Below are positions 1 through 10,768 of a DNA stretch of 64,000 nucleotides, one piece after another. Below the pieces are notes generated by a model. The model saw only the letters and a program-made list of their open reading frames with translations. It was not told where the DNA came from and ran no database searches. This DNA comes from Collybiopsis luxurians FD-317 M1 (Eukaryota > Basidiomycota > Agaricomycetes > Agaricales > Omphalotaceae): the NCBI GenBank assembly GCA_000827265.1, contig KN834792.1, positions 62,001-126,000 of the forward strand, given 5' to 3'. The position numbers were made by a program, and so were the translations under genes. How positions within the stretch are numbered: position 1 is the stretch's first letter; each line of letters starts with the position of its first letter.

Positions 1-558
1 GTCGCCGCAAACCAACCCCAGCTTGAACCCGCGCCCGCACCTGCGCAAGCAACGGTTCTAGTAGCGGGAATCCCAGAGATTCTGGCCAGCATCCAGCTAG
101 TCCACAATTCTGTGACCAACTTGCAGAATGATGTTCAAGATTCTAAAACTCAGTTGATTTTGTTACGACGATCGGTTGCGATAGTGAGTGTTATTCATTG
201 ATCTAAGGACTGAAATGCTCATTGACTATACCTAGGAATCAAATCGAGACCGGGATCCCGGATATGGCCGTAACTTTCAACAAGTACCATTTCTGAATGG
301 CACGCTGCCGACAGAGCAAGTATGTACTTTGAGTCTTGAGATCCCTGAGATTTGATTGACTTACCTTATCCCTTTATCCCTTACCAGGACTCACCTTTGA
401 TCCATCTACGCACCGCTCAGGATATCGGATCACTAACATTCAATGATGCGAGGCGGTTTTTGCGTGGGTTTGGGGTGGCTGCAGCAAACATTCCAGACGA
501 TCTCCCTGGTCGTCGTGCGATGGTTGCAGATGAAATTGGCTGCACCGTCTATTCTTAA
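1..558 (+). CDS. Mug135-like C-terminal domain protein, 3' part
   Basis: The last three exons of a gene that begins before the window: 1-183, 236-319 and 388-558, all joining in frame, with stop TAA. The first visible exon is Pro/Ala-rich and then helical. The last exon carries the hallmark end of the family: a hydrophobic stretch around FNDARRFLRGF, then GRRAMVADEIGCTVYS at the C-terminus. The ending RRxxVxxEIGCTV recurs in the gene at 23658-24543, and a related one at 31728-32653. I assign it to the Mug135-like C-terminal domain family (named after fission yeast mug135, a gene up-regulated in meiosis) from recall of this ending. Molecular function is unknown. The start lies outside the window. 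Confidence 0.65.
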
Positions 559-1057
559 ATTAGTTATCGATTAGTTGTACTGTACAGTGGAGAGGCCTAC
601 TTTTATTCCATATCTTCATTGTAATGTGTTGTACTGTATAATTTCTTCGTTGGCTTTTTTTTGCCGCAGAAGCCATTTGTTGTAAAGATGTGCTGAATTT
701 GGGGACTGCTACCGTCCGAGATGCAAATACCACAGGTTTACTGAAGCAGGTGTATATGCTCCATGACAGTACTCGTCCAAAAAACGCCATGCCAATCGAG
801 GCTCCGGGAGATATTTGCCAAATTTTCTCGACCAAGGAAATGAAAGAAGCCATAAAGGATGAGTGATCAATTCAAATGTCCTCACATTATCGTTGTATAA
901 CAGATGTAAAATACACACTGTCGAGACTCAATTGAATTTTGACTCGAGCAATAGATAATTTATCCTTTTAGCGAGATATCAGGTTACAAAACAAAAAAAA
1001 AGACCCTTGGCTACAAGCTACAGTGAATCATACACAGAAAAAAACCAAATAATCTTA
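559..1057. other. convergent 3' region
   Basis: About 500 bases between the stop of the Mug135-like gene and the stop of CAF1, which face each other. I see only AT-rich stretches and runs of A near 991-1050 that would serve as 3' UTR and polyadenylation sequence. No supported gene. Confidence 0.5.
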
Positions 1058-2302
1058 TTATCGCCCGCCAACTAAAGACGTCCTTAGATACGGTGGTCCA
1101 TTTGCCATCGGTCCATACGCGGAGGCAGCAATCTGAGAAGGCATCGTAGGCATTGCCATTCCCATTGCGACAGACGGCGTCTGGGCAGTTGGCGGCTGTA
1201 TCTCCCTAGCTGGATTCCGATCCTCTCTTTCTGCCAGCGTCGCCGCGCCGGGTCGTCCAGAGTCAGCTAGGGACCCATTCATGACGGTGAAAGTCTGGCC
1301 CAGACCGTACAGCTTCCCGTTGTATTCGCTGTCGTCGAAACCATTTTGGAAATAGGTTTCGAGCATCTTGAAGAAAGCTGAGGAGGTGAGGAGTGAATCT
1401 GAGCCGGCTTGATGAGAGATGCCCACTCGTTGAACCTGTGAAAAGGTTGGTGAATGAAGTGGCAAGACACGGAAGGGTACATACGCCAAGGTCATCCGCA
1501 ATATCCTGTAAACCGCCCTTCATAACTTTAGCTGCGCGCATCATAAACTTGATATCGTAGACGGTAGGAAACCATGTCCGTAAAAGATCAAAGAAAGAAT
1601 CTTCAGTGGTTGGTAATGATTCGGCGGTTAGCAGCTTGACAAAGTATCCAAAATCGTAACCGCTATATGATAGAACCTCTCAGTCAAAAGTGGACATGAC
1701 GCTCAAAAACCACCTCAAATACCTGTGAAACGATATCCATTTCGTTTCCTGCGTCAGCACCAGTCCAGAGGTAATCATCAACTCTGCGAAATCATTCGGT
1801 GATATTCCCATTTCTTCGTGGCGTGCAAAGTCTAGACCGGACTTCTGTAACAGCTCTATTGACTCTGGGGCGTAAATGTCTTCGCTAAGAGTGCAGAATG
1901 AGAGTCGAGTCAAAAGAACAAAGCATATCACACACACTTTATGCTGAAGCGGAAATTGAACTGCCATGTAGAACCTTCTGGCGGATAGTTTCCCTCCTCG
2001 TCCGTCAATGTGATACCAACTTGTATTATCTTCAACAAATCGACATTACACCGCATAGTCTGGTAATGATAGTCGGAAGATGTCTTGAAGTTTCCAATAG
2101 GTCTTGCGACTACGCCAGGGAACTCGGTGTCCTGGAATGAAAGCCCTAGAGCTCGGTGACGGTTCGCTGAGACCTTGCTGAGCGTACTTACCATCGCAAT
2201 ATAAGGATAGGTTTCGATGACTTGGCGGATAAGATGCAGCTCTTCCTGAAGATTGGGAGACCATACTTCTCTTATTCGAGGGTGGTTCGCCTGGGTCTGC
2301 AT
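1058..2302 (-). CDS. CAF1: CCR4-NOT deadenylase subunit CAF1/POP2
   Basis: The catalytic 3'-5' poly(A) exonuclease of the CCR4-NOT complex, which shortens mRNA tails in the cytoplasm. The spliced minus-strand product begins [14 protein letters not shown] at 2302. It shows the DEDD-type motifs in order: DTEFPG (first D and E), then [11 protein letters not shown] (second D), then [11 protein letters not shown] (H and last D). The segment from ETYPYIAM to DTEFPG is split by an intron, and at least three more introns interrupt the gene. The region after SLADS (about the last 75 residues) is a low-complexity Pro/Ala/Met tail ending in a run of small residues, as in many fungal CAF1 proteins. It lies 226 bp downstream of the Rif1-like gene on the same strand. 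All four metal ligands look intact. Confidence 0.93.
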
Positions 2303-2528
2303 GTCGCAGAAGCTGTGACTGAAAGGGATAAAGACAAGTCTCGGAGTGGCTGACTAAGCCGCGTTTAGCGCGGCCCGCCTTCAGTTGACGCGTCGCATTG
2401 GGCGGAGAACCGCAAGCTCGCAAATTCGATTCCAGATATTATTTAGCTTGAAAAGTAGATATACAATCGAGGCAATAATTAACGTATAAATAATGCGGAA
2501 CCGAGCGAGAACCCCTTGTCCTCCAAAC

Positions 2529-5500
2529 TCATTTCTTTCGCGTCTTCTTGTTCTGATTCCGAGTCACCAGCTTCTTATCTACCGTTGACCCAAACTCCTT
2601 CATGAGATCCGAGGCTTTGACTAGGTCCTCCATCGGCGTGTCTGGATCATCCTTGAGTGCTTGAAGGGCCTGCTGCAGGCGAAGCAGCTTATCAGACGTT
2701 GTTCTGTTTCTGTTGCTACGCCTTAATGGAGGAGATCCGTGCGTTTCTAAACTCGGCTTTCGCTTCTTTGAAGGACGGACGGAAGGACTTTCGCATACGG
2801 CGTTATCATCCAAGTCCCTCGAAGGATCTAAGAAGTAAGCATGAGAGACTCGTCCACTTGACTCAGTTTAGCATAATTCACCTTTATTGACCGCCCCGTC
2901 GTCGACAGCATCATCATCACTAGCGATGGGAACCTCCACGTCCAACTCCCCGGAAATCTGCGCCAAACTGCCAGGTGATATCGGCTTTTCCCAGTCCCCA
3001 TAGTCTTCCTCATTTCGGTCTTCCTGGCGTGGCTGCGGTGAGACCGAAACCCCGAAGTGACCATAGTGACTCGACGGCGGAGCGGAAGGCTCGGGTGTCA
3101 TGAGATGACTCTCTCGATATGATCTACTAGGAGCGATCCTAGTCACTCCCCGTTCACGGCTACGGCTACGGCTACGGCTGTTCGGGATTCGCGGTGTTTG
3201 TGTCGGTGGCACTTCCGGGAGAGCTTTGGCTTTGCCCTTGTTTTTTGAGATCGGCTTGTCTTTCGGTGTTCTATGCTGGGTCGAATCGCGGGGACTCATG
3301 CGTACTGGTTGAGACTCTTCCGGCCCTACATCCCTTTCTGGCGAATGTGAGGATGAGGATGCACGAACAAAGGAGGCTTCGACAATCTCTTCTTCCTCCA
3401 CACGGCGTTTTCGCTTTATTCCACTAGATGAAGCTGGTTTCGAAGTGGCAGGGCGATCCTGTTCATCAACATGCATAGCAGTAACAGAGTGGGAATTTTG
3501 TCGAGGAGTGGCGTCTAGTGGCTCAGGTTCCAGTGCAGGTGGAGGCGAAGATGACGAGGGAATAATTTCATTAATGTCTCTTCCCTCTTCAGCGGCTATA
3601 TCGACCCAATGAGCCAACGCCTGCGAAGCGGTAAGAAACAAAGGCTCTTGCTGCGTCTCCGGGACAATCGATCCCTATTCAATTAGACGTCAGAACAAAT
3701 CGCGGAGTTCCAAATCTGACAAGCGAGATATCATTTCATTCTACTCACCGTCATTTGTGAATCATCACTCTCCGTCAACCCTGCAGCGATTCCACCACCC
3801 GTGGACATTTCCATAGCCTTCAGGAACCTCTTCAGTTCAGGATCGTAAACATGGAAAAATTCCTCTCTATTGAGATATGTCGCGTTCCAGAATGTTTCGA
3901 AACTGTCCCAAGCCGATGCTGGCGCATCGTGGCACTGGAAGGGAGAGAGAAAGAACTGCCATAGAGAGATAAGGATGGTTTCATTGGGTTGCTCCAGCCG
4001 AAGTCGTTCCAGACTGTGTTGATATAATGATAATAACTAAGAGAAAACGATCAATCAGTCCTCGTCGATGAGACGAGTTAAATAATTTCTGTACTCACGT
4101 TATGAGAGTACACATCATCTGGTACGATTTGAGATTTATCCTTGAACCAATGGCATAGACCAGCACACAGTGAAGCCAAGCATTGCGAAACGAGTGCCAC
4201 GGGTAGGTACAAGAGCATGTCATGTATCGTGGTAATGTATCGAAGAAATAGAGAGAGAGGGTATTTCTCAAAAGAAAGATACAGCTCGCATAAGAGTTTG
4301 TCATACAACGGTAGCACCTCTTTCGACATATTATTCTCGTACGGATTGAGGAACGCCGAGAGAAGAGCGTGATACTGCCTTGGGAAGGCGAGAGCACTGC
4401 GTAAAAGATAGATGTTTTTAGAGGGTAAACAAGGATCATAAGAAAAGGACGCACAGTTTTTCATCGTCCGGGACGAAGGTTTTCCATAACTTCTTGACTG
4501 CTTCGTTCGAATTCGCCTGTCCCTTGGCTGCAGCCAGTGCTTGGCTAAACAGTGATCCCCAGAGTTCAAGCTCTTCATCGGACGTCAATCGTTCTCTGCA
4601 GAGAAAATCAACCAGTAAGCCAATAGTCACAGAGTGAATGAGACATACGGGAACATGAACTTCAAAAACGTAACCAGGCTATCCCCGACCGCGCTATCGC
4701 CAGTGACCCATTTCCGCGCTATCGTTACCCAGGTACGATTATCAAAATCCAAAAGATTGTCAGCTGTTGGGCGGCCATCCATATCCCTATCGGGATACGT
4801 AGTGATGGTCCGACATAGCTGCAACCAAGCTAGTTGAACCGCGCCATCAGAAATTTGGAAGTCGCGTCTAACGATAGCACTTAAGAGATGGTCTCTAGGT
4901 TCTTCCAATGACATTTCGGTGAACGTCCGCTGGGCTGAAGCCCATAATGCACGGAGTAAGTGAATCTGTTTCACTTCTTGTTCCTCGTTGAAAGCCTTCG
5001 GAGCGTATTCTTTACAAAGATCCTCTAAGATGGCGGCAACTCTCGACGATGGTGCGAGGTGACCTTGAGTTTCCGAAACCCCAGAGTGGGCATGAAGAAG
5101 CGTCTGCCACGCTGTGAGGCTAGGACTCTGTCGAATGATATTAGTTCAAGCCGGTAGATAAAAACAGATGACAATACTGACCGGAATCTCTGACTCAAGT
5201 TCATCGTTCAAAATCAACTTGATGCCAACGCTCCAGAAATGATAGAGTCGATCCCAATGCAAGGCGACCTCCTGAATGCCCAGTGCTCGAACGGTAGCAT
5301 AACGAGAAGTTGTAAAATCGGTTGATTCAGCTAAGTGAGTTTCCAGAATCGAACCGTCGAACAACTGCTTATACAGGATGTCAAAATCGTCACCGGAGGC
5401 GATAGAAGGTCCAAGTAGTTGGCACAGTATGCTCACTGCATCACTCTTCGATGGTTCAGAGTCGAGCATTTCCCGAACAACATCCAAAACCCTCTCTACC

Positions 5501-6859
5501 GAATTTTTACTAGCCACACTAAAATGCACGTAACAGACCAGTGACCCGATACCATTCCTAAAATCTTGCGAAAGCCACGCCTGAGCCTCTTTGGACTCGG
5601 GATCGTCTGCAGGAATTCGAGCGAATGCCCAGACGAAGCATGCCCAGACGGGCGCGATGAAAGAATTGACAATGGGACTGGTGTGGTCCGAGATGATGCG
5701 CAACAAATTTCTCAACCGAAACCGCAGGTCGCTCTTGAAAATGGGGCGATCTATCAAGACGATGAGAGAAGCCATGACGACAGCGGCCCATTGCGGTTTG
5801 TCGCTAATGTGTTTAGCTTCGCAAGCGGACTGGAGCATCCGATACAGCGGAGCTTCCTGGAACGGATCTTCTAGGTACGCCGCAGAGAATTTGCATACTG
5901 TGCTAGACAGTTCAGAAGGGACCTTTTGTTGGTATCCGAGGTTCATCGATACTTTGGCGTATGCATAAGCACTGAGCGAGTGCGCTGCTACAAAACGGAT
6001 TTCGGAAGATTCGGCGGTGAAAGATCTCAAAACCTTGTCGAACAGGTCGCAAGCAGGTCCAATGAAAAGTCTTGGATATTCGCGCAAAAGCTCTGCCAGA
6101 ATCTGCAATGACGGTATCTCAACACGGGTATCGACTATGGAACTGAGTAGTGAGTGGGTACCTTCAGACCGTCAATGAAGACACGCTCCTTCTCTCCTTT
6201 CAAACACCGTCGAACACTTGCAAAGATCTTTGATTTGTGGGGAGAAAGAACGTTGGGTGGGAGCCTTTGCGTCTGAAGAATGTATCGTAATAGCATGAAC
6301 GTTCGTTTGGAATGCGGCGTGGGGAGAGTCGTTTTGGATAGAATGACGAGAACATCATTGAGTAGGAAGCGAAGCTGTTCCACTAGAGTTCGATGAGAAC
6401 GGGACCGAAGAGCAAGTAGTGCATCGTACCGGAAAAGGTGAAATAGAGAGGAGGGAAAGCGAACAGCTCGGATGTGAGGCCGATAGCTTGTTGACCAAGT
6501 TGAGCTAAATTGTGAGCGTATTGTATTTCATCTACGTTCATCCCGTCTTGTGGCGATAGACAGGGTGGAATTGTAACTCGCATTATATCTCGTCGAAGAG
6601 CGTTGAATAGAACCTGAGACCGCTCTTTGAGCAAAGACAAGGCGGAAGTCGTTTGCTTCAAGTCGAAGCCAGTTAGTACGATTCCCTTGATCCTCATTGC
6701 TAGCACGCTGTATGCTTCGATAAGGTCGTGAAGGGTGATGATCTCGTCGCCTGGCTCAGACAAGGACTCATGGAGCGTTTCCAGAGGAGAGAGGAGGATA
6801 TTTGAGGATATAGGGGGATGTGCTGAGCCTTGAGAGCTGGTGGGCGATGAGGATTTCAT
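2529..6859 (-). CDS. RIF1: Rif1-like telomere-associated protein
   Basis: A large multi-exon gene starting at 6859. The first exons (6859-6383, 6383-6135 and the exon from 6108) join cleanly through introns such as the one ending before VEQLRFLLNDVL. Together they form the helical-repeat N-terminal domain typical of Rif1, with segments KRTFMLLRYILQTQRLPP and SEIRFVAAHSLSAYAYAKVS. Rif1 controls replication timing, telomere length and end processing, in other organisms by recruiting PP1. The last third is disordered, with an Arg/Ser run near 3155-3180, acidic stretches and a basic C-terminus ending in NQNKKTRKK. I did not find a clear RVxF or SILK PP1 motif, but short exons may be missed. Estimated length is about 1,250 residues. 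The family call rests on the N-terminal pattern. Confidence 0.75.
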
Positions 6860-7333
6860 GGCAGATGTAGTCGGCGTGCTGGATGGTATCGTTGTAACTG
6901 ATCTCGTTCGTTTTGAGATCGTGCTCGTTCGAAGGTATATTTGGTTTGGCGCTATGATTTTTAGCTCATACCAGACGCCTTTTGCGTCTGCGATGTTGGT
7001 GAAAGTAAAAAATATGCACAGTGAAATTTGTGGTTGAAAAAATAATGTTGCCGAAACAAGATCATACGGTGAAGCTAAAAAAAGTGGCAGATTTGAACAA
7101 GAAAGCTGGCAACATGTATTGAGAGCGCAGTATGTGGGTGTAATTCATATTTTGTACACACCAGAAAGACCTTATATAGAGAACAAAAGCAGTGAACACG
7201 AGTCAAGCAGCGGACCTTCGTCGACGTCCGGCGACAACCGTGGTGGTATAGAAAGAGTCACGCGCGGTCGGTGAGAAACTGGCGCGTGAAAAGAGCATGA
7301 TGATGACTCATACCCCTGACTTTTCCAGTCACC
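6860..7333. promoter_or_regulatory. divergent promoter region, Rif1-like / F-box gene
   Basis: A 474-bp gap between two diverging start codons, so it must carry both promoters. A weak TATA-like stretch (cttatatagag, near 7172-7182) lies about 155 bp before the F-box start. No open frame here looks coding. Confidence 0.5.
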
Positions 7334-8281
7334 ATGGCTAGCGATACTGTTCTGGCAGCTGAGGCTGAAGTGGCAGAGTCATTCGCTTCGAAGAGTCTAT
7401 TAGGATCATTTTCTAACCTTCCCATCGAAATTTTGCTGGAAATACTGTGTTTCGCAGGGTCTCTTTCTCAGGAAACCTATCGTGCTCTTCTCTTGACATC
7501 CACAACGATCCACAACCTCACCCGACTCGAATGTATCCCCTTTCTCACCATCTTAATCTCCAAAAAGAATCATCTTCAGCCTTTTTACTCTTGGCTCCTG
7601 TCGGACGAAGCACTGGCTCATCGAGTCAAGTACTTGTGGCTGGCACCCGATACGTCTCCATCCAAGATTGATGACGTTCCTTTGGTTGTCGTTTGCCTGT
7701 GTTCTTGTCCAAACCTCGTCTCTCTAGCTTGCTCAGGAGCGGAATTGGCAGCATGGGACTCGCTCAGTTCTAATCCAAAAAGCCGGGCACACATTACTCC
7801 ATCAGGCGGCTTCTTCAGACATCCATCCCTAAAGCATCTAACTGTGCTAGAATATGACCAATGGCGACCTCATCGAAACAGCAGTCTTTTTGCGCAGATC
7901 GAGACCTTGCATGTTATTGGATGTAGAAGTCGTGGAACACGATTCCCTTGCGAGGGATTACTCCGTCGCATACTGCCAAATTTAATCGATCTTTCCTTCT
8001 CCGTACCACACGGAGTTACACCCAGGGTTGATCTTATGGCCAGAGGTGATCTTATTTTGTCGCCCAAGTTGAAGAGGGTTGCTTTCATTACGCGCGCCAA
8101 ATCAGGTGATTCTTCCACTCTGAGCTTCGACTCGTCCCTCAGAACATTATTTGGACACCGATATACCCTTTTTTACCGGCCGAAGAGATGGACAGAGATG
8201 AAGATTTGGCAGGCGGACTGCTTCAAATCGAGCTGTATCTGGACACTACAGCGTTATGAAGATAGAGAACCTCGTTCGTGA
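7334..8281 (+). CDS. F-box-like domain protein
   Basis: A single open frame of 315 residues starting ATGGCTAGC with a good context (ccatgg). Residues about 22-65 fit a fungal F-box: LPIEILLEILCFAGSLS, followed by a helix ending ALLLTSTTIHNLTR. The rest has the irregular leucine-rich pattern (LKHLTVLEY, PNLIDLSF, PKLKRVAFIT) common in basidiomycete F-box proteins, which act as substrate adaptors of SCF ubiquitin ligases. No intron is needed, unlike most neighbours. The substrate cannot be inferred. It is divergent from the Rif1-like gene. Confidence 0.8.
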   Translation: MASDTVLAAEAEVAESFASKSLLGSFSNLPIEILLEILCFAGSLSQETYRALLLTSTTIHNLTRLECIPFLTILISKKNHLQPFYSWLLSDEALAHRVKYLWLAPDTSPSKIDDVPLVVVCLCSCPNLVSLACSGAELAAWDSLSSNPKSRAHITPSGGFFRHPSLKHLTVLEYDQWRPHRNSSLFAQIETLHVIGCRSRGTRFPCEGLLRRILPNLIDLSFSVPHGVTPRVDLMARGDLILSPKLKRVAFITRAKSGDSSTLSFDSSLRTLFGHRYTLFYRPKRWTEMKIWQADCFKSSCIWTLQRYEDREPRS

Positions 8282-8727
8282 CTGAAGGGTCTTTTTCCCA
8301 TCTTGTGTAAAATTTACGTAGGGAATCTTTCTGGTTACAATGGCTCATGTACTTCGCCGTAGTCTGAGTCAACCGCACAGATCCAGCTCTGTGTGTGCAC
8401 CTGCTCGTGTGTTCCATCAAGGTCAGGCTTTGCTCGGGCTACTGCATAAACTGCGCAATCATGACTCAAGGCGGGCAACGTGTAAGGAAGGAAGGAAGGA
8501 AGTATATTACAGGACATGGTCCAGTCCAAGATCTGAATGCCGGTTTTCTGAGCAGTATCCCGATGCGGCGCAAGCATCTCAGTTTGGAAATTTTTCCAAA
8601 CGCGCCCACCATGAAAATTCGCGCTGGATCCAGAAGTCAGCCCTTCGACTCAAATTTCACATACACTAGATAAATTGAAAATCGCCTATCTTTGAACTAT
8701 GTATTTACTTTGTGGTCAATAGCAACA
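8282..8727. other. convergent 3' region between F-box and 2OG gene
   Basis: No supported gene. The part around 8660-8727 (through tgaactatgtatttactttg) is homologous to about 10310-10345, so it belongs to the 3' flank shared by the 2OG family copies. A short GGAA run (aaggaaggaaggaag) lies at about 8487-8501. Confidence 0.5.
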
Positions 8728-10042
8728 TCAACGTCGGCAGACAAAGCATATCTCCCCATAAAAATTGCCGATCTCAGGATATTCATTGGAATCCTTGAGA
8801 TAGCTTGACTGCACCCCAGATTCTCCACCTATAGGTATCACCCAAATACACGGGTTTTCGTCATCAATCCATTCCATTCCAAAGTAATGCTGCCGTTCAG
8901 GATGATCATCTTCCGATATATTTGGATCGTTATCACTCGGATAGCAAATGCGGTCCGCGAAGAATTCACGATCGTCGTCTAAACCATCTTCATTCTCATA
9001 GTACAGCCGCATAACTGGATTAAGGCCAAGTTCCCAGCAAGCGCGGAAGAGTAGGGCGTCGCCGCCTTTCAGGTAGTGTGAAAGCTCATTAAGCTTGTAG
9101 TAGTCTTTCTGACCATCGCGTGCAATCGGGTAGCAATGAGCAAGACCAAAAGCGAGAAGGGGGGCATTGGAATACTTCGGGTCCTCAAGGAGCTTTGCCA
9201 TGGCCCGTTTAACCTCGACGAACCTTTCTGAGACCAGCGGATTCGGGGTCAGAAATATAGAGCTAGTTCCGAGGTAAAGATTATAGGTCAAGGTGATACG
9301 AGCACCAGACACAACAGGAAGGACCTCCTGTGTAACGCCGTTGTAAAAGGAGACGAAACTAACACGAGGTTCAGTCGGTGTACTCTTGGAAAGGAGGTTG
9401 GCAGAATTGAAGATCCACCGCTGGCCATTAGCGGTCAACAGTAGGTCGCCACCCTTATGAAACGTAGGGAAATTTATAACAAGAGAACCGAACATGTTCG
9501 GAGCGCGCGGAATGTCCTTGTGTGGCTTGGAGTACGATCCTGCATCTGGTCCAAACCTCCATGGTCGACAAATCATGTTGACTAGACAAGACAAGACCCG
9601 CACACTTACTGTAAATATTTTTGTAGCGCTCCGCGCGGATTCGATGGCGAAGACCGGGGTGTGTATTGACAAGGTCCTGTTGAATCTGATGAAGGATCCT
9701 AGTCCCAGCCAAATCGAACGGAGTGGAGAATTGGGATAAATCAAGTTTGAGAGCTTTTGGGTAAGATTCATCAAGTATTGTTTCGGTGCCACATCCAAAA
9801 GGAGCTGCTTGGCATACAGAGATAAGGTTGGTCAACTCTTGCACAGAGGCATTCGCCATGTTCAAGACTCTGGCATCCGATCTGCGTAAAATGCGGTGAG
9901 GGCAAAGTAATGCAGAAAAAATATACAGCTCTTACACGCTATTTGGGCTCTGCTGATAGTACAGTTTACAGAATTCTACGGGGACATGCAATATGCCACT
10001 TGTGAAAGAAATCTGGTGTACAACGGCTCGAATGTGGTCTAG
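8728..10042 (-). CDS. 2OG-Fe(II) dioxygenase-like protein, copy 1 (probably impaired)
   Basis: A paralog of the intact gene at 12704-14068 with the same three-exon layout. The HxD iron-binding motif is present (KPHKDIPR), as is the GGDLLL strand. Two features suggest it is failing. First, the codon matching the start of its paralogs reads ATA instead of ATG near 10042, so translation could begin only at an internal ATG near 9859, losing about 50 residues. Second, the distal iron-ligand His of the HEVLPVxSGxR motif is Gln (codon CAG, 9328-9330). The remaining frame is open to a stop at 8728. Family role: prolyl-4-hydroxylase-type oxygenases use Fe(II) and 2-oxoglutarate. The substrate is unknown. 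It may be a young pseudogene or a repurposed non-catalytic protein. Confidence 0.7.
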
Positions 10043-10129
10043 AGCTGAAGATGCTATGTCGCAGTTGGGCCAAAAGTTGAAAGCTGAAAGAGAGAGGAAC
10101 GGGTCTTATGCCATTTCGTAGCATGACTC

Positions 10130-10265
10130 GCCGTCTACGATCACGAACTTCTGAGATTTCAAATCAGCCGTGGTTTTTGACGCGTTTAGAAATTCTGAAC
10201 ACGTTGCCCGCACCGAGTCGTTCGGAAGCATCAAGATTCGAGATTAAGATCAATACCTTGCCCAC
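10130..10265 (-). repeat. inverted repeat arm a in 2OG cluster
   Basis: The region from gatcacgaacttctg to about 10265 is similar, in inverted orientation, to 10615-10745 (shared elements include gcaacgtgttc..aattt..aaacgcgt and catcaagattc). It marks the 5' flanks of copies lying head to head. It was recognised by eye, and identity is imperfect. Confidence 0.5.
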
Positions 10266-10272
10266 ACTTGAG

Positions 10273-10500
10273 TCATAGTCTGCAACCCCTAAGGCTGCAA
10301 CTCGAAATTTCACAAACACAAAATAGTTGTCTTCGAACTATGTATTTACTTCGAGGCCAATAGTAATTAACAAAACATACTTCCCCATATCGCAAATTTC
10401 GTCTGCATCCGTCCAAAGGAGTAGCTTTGCATACCGAGATAACTTGTGCGGCCATAATTGCCATATTCAGTGAAAAAAAGGTGGTCTACAGCGTTTCAAG
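10273..10500 (-). pseudogene. internally deleted 2OG dioxygenase relic
   Basis: The minus strand reads a piece of the family's exon-2 start (VISVCKATPLDG, matching LISVCxAAPFG of the paralogs) followed almost at once by a piece of the C-terminus (RYGEVCFV, matching YGEICFV). The roughly 350 codons between them, including the whole catalytic domain, are gone. Its 3' flank (cgaactatgtatttacttcg) matches the flank of copy 1. This is a deletion derivative of a fourth family member and cannot make an enzyme. Confidence 0.65.
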
Positions 10501-10614
10501 CTGAGGATGCTATGGAAGTTGGTATACATCAACGGTGGTATAACTCCCCGCCAGTGCATACTATGATTGAAGTTAAAAAAAGAGCCGTGGTTATGGACGG
10601 ATGACTTGTGTGGG

Positions 10615-10745
10615 CCTATTGATTTCAATCTGGAATCTTGATGCTTCCAAAAGTGATCAAGAAGCGGCAACGTGTTCGGAATTTCCAAACGCGTCAAGAA
10701 CCACAACTCAGATCTAATGAGTACGTGATCGTGGAAGGTGAGTCA
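10615..10745 (+). repeat. inverted repeat arm b in 2OG cluster
   Basis: The partner of 10130-10265. It lies just upstream of pseudogene copy 2. Traces of the same 5' flank also occur near 12530-12620, before the intact copy, where gggcaacgtgtt is readable. Confidence 0.45.
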
Positions 10746-10768
10746 TACTTTTTGACCCAACTGCGACT

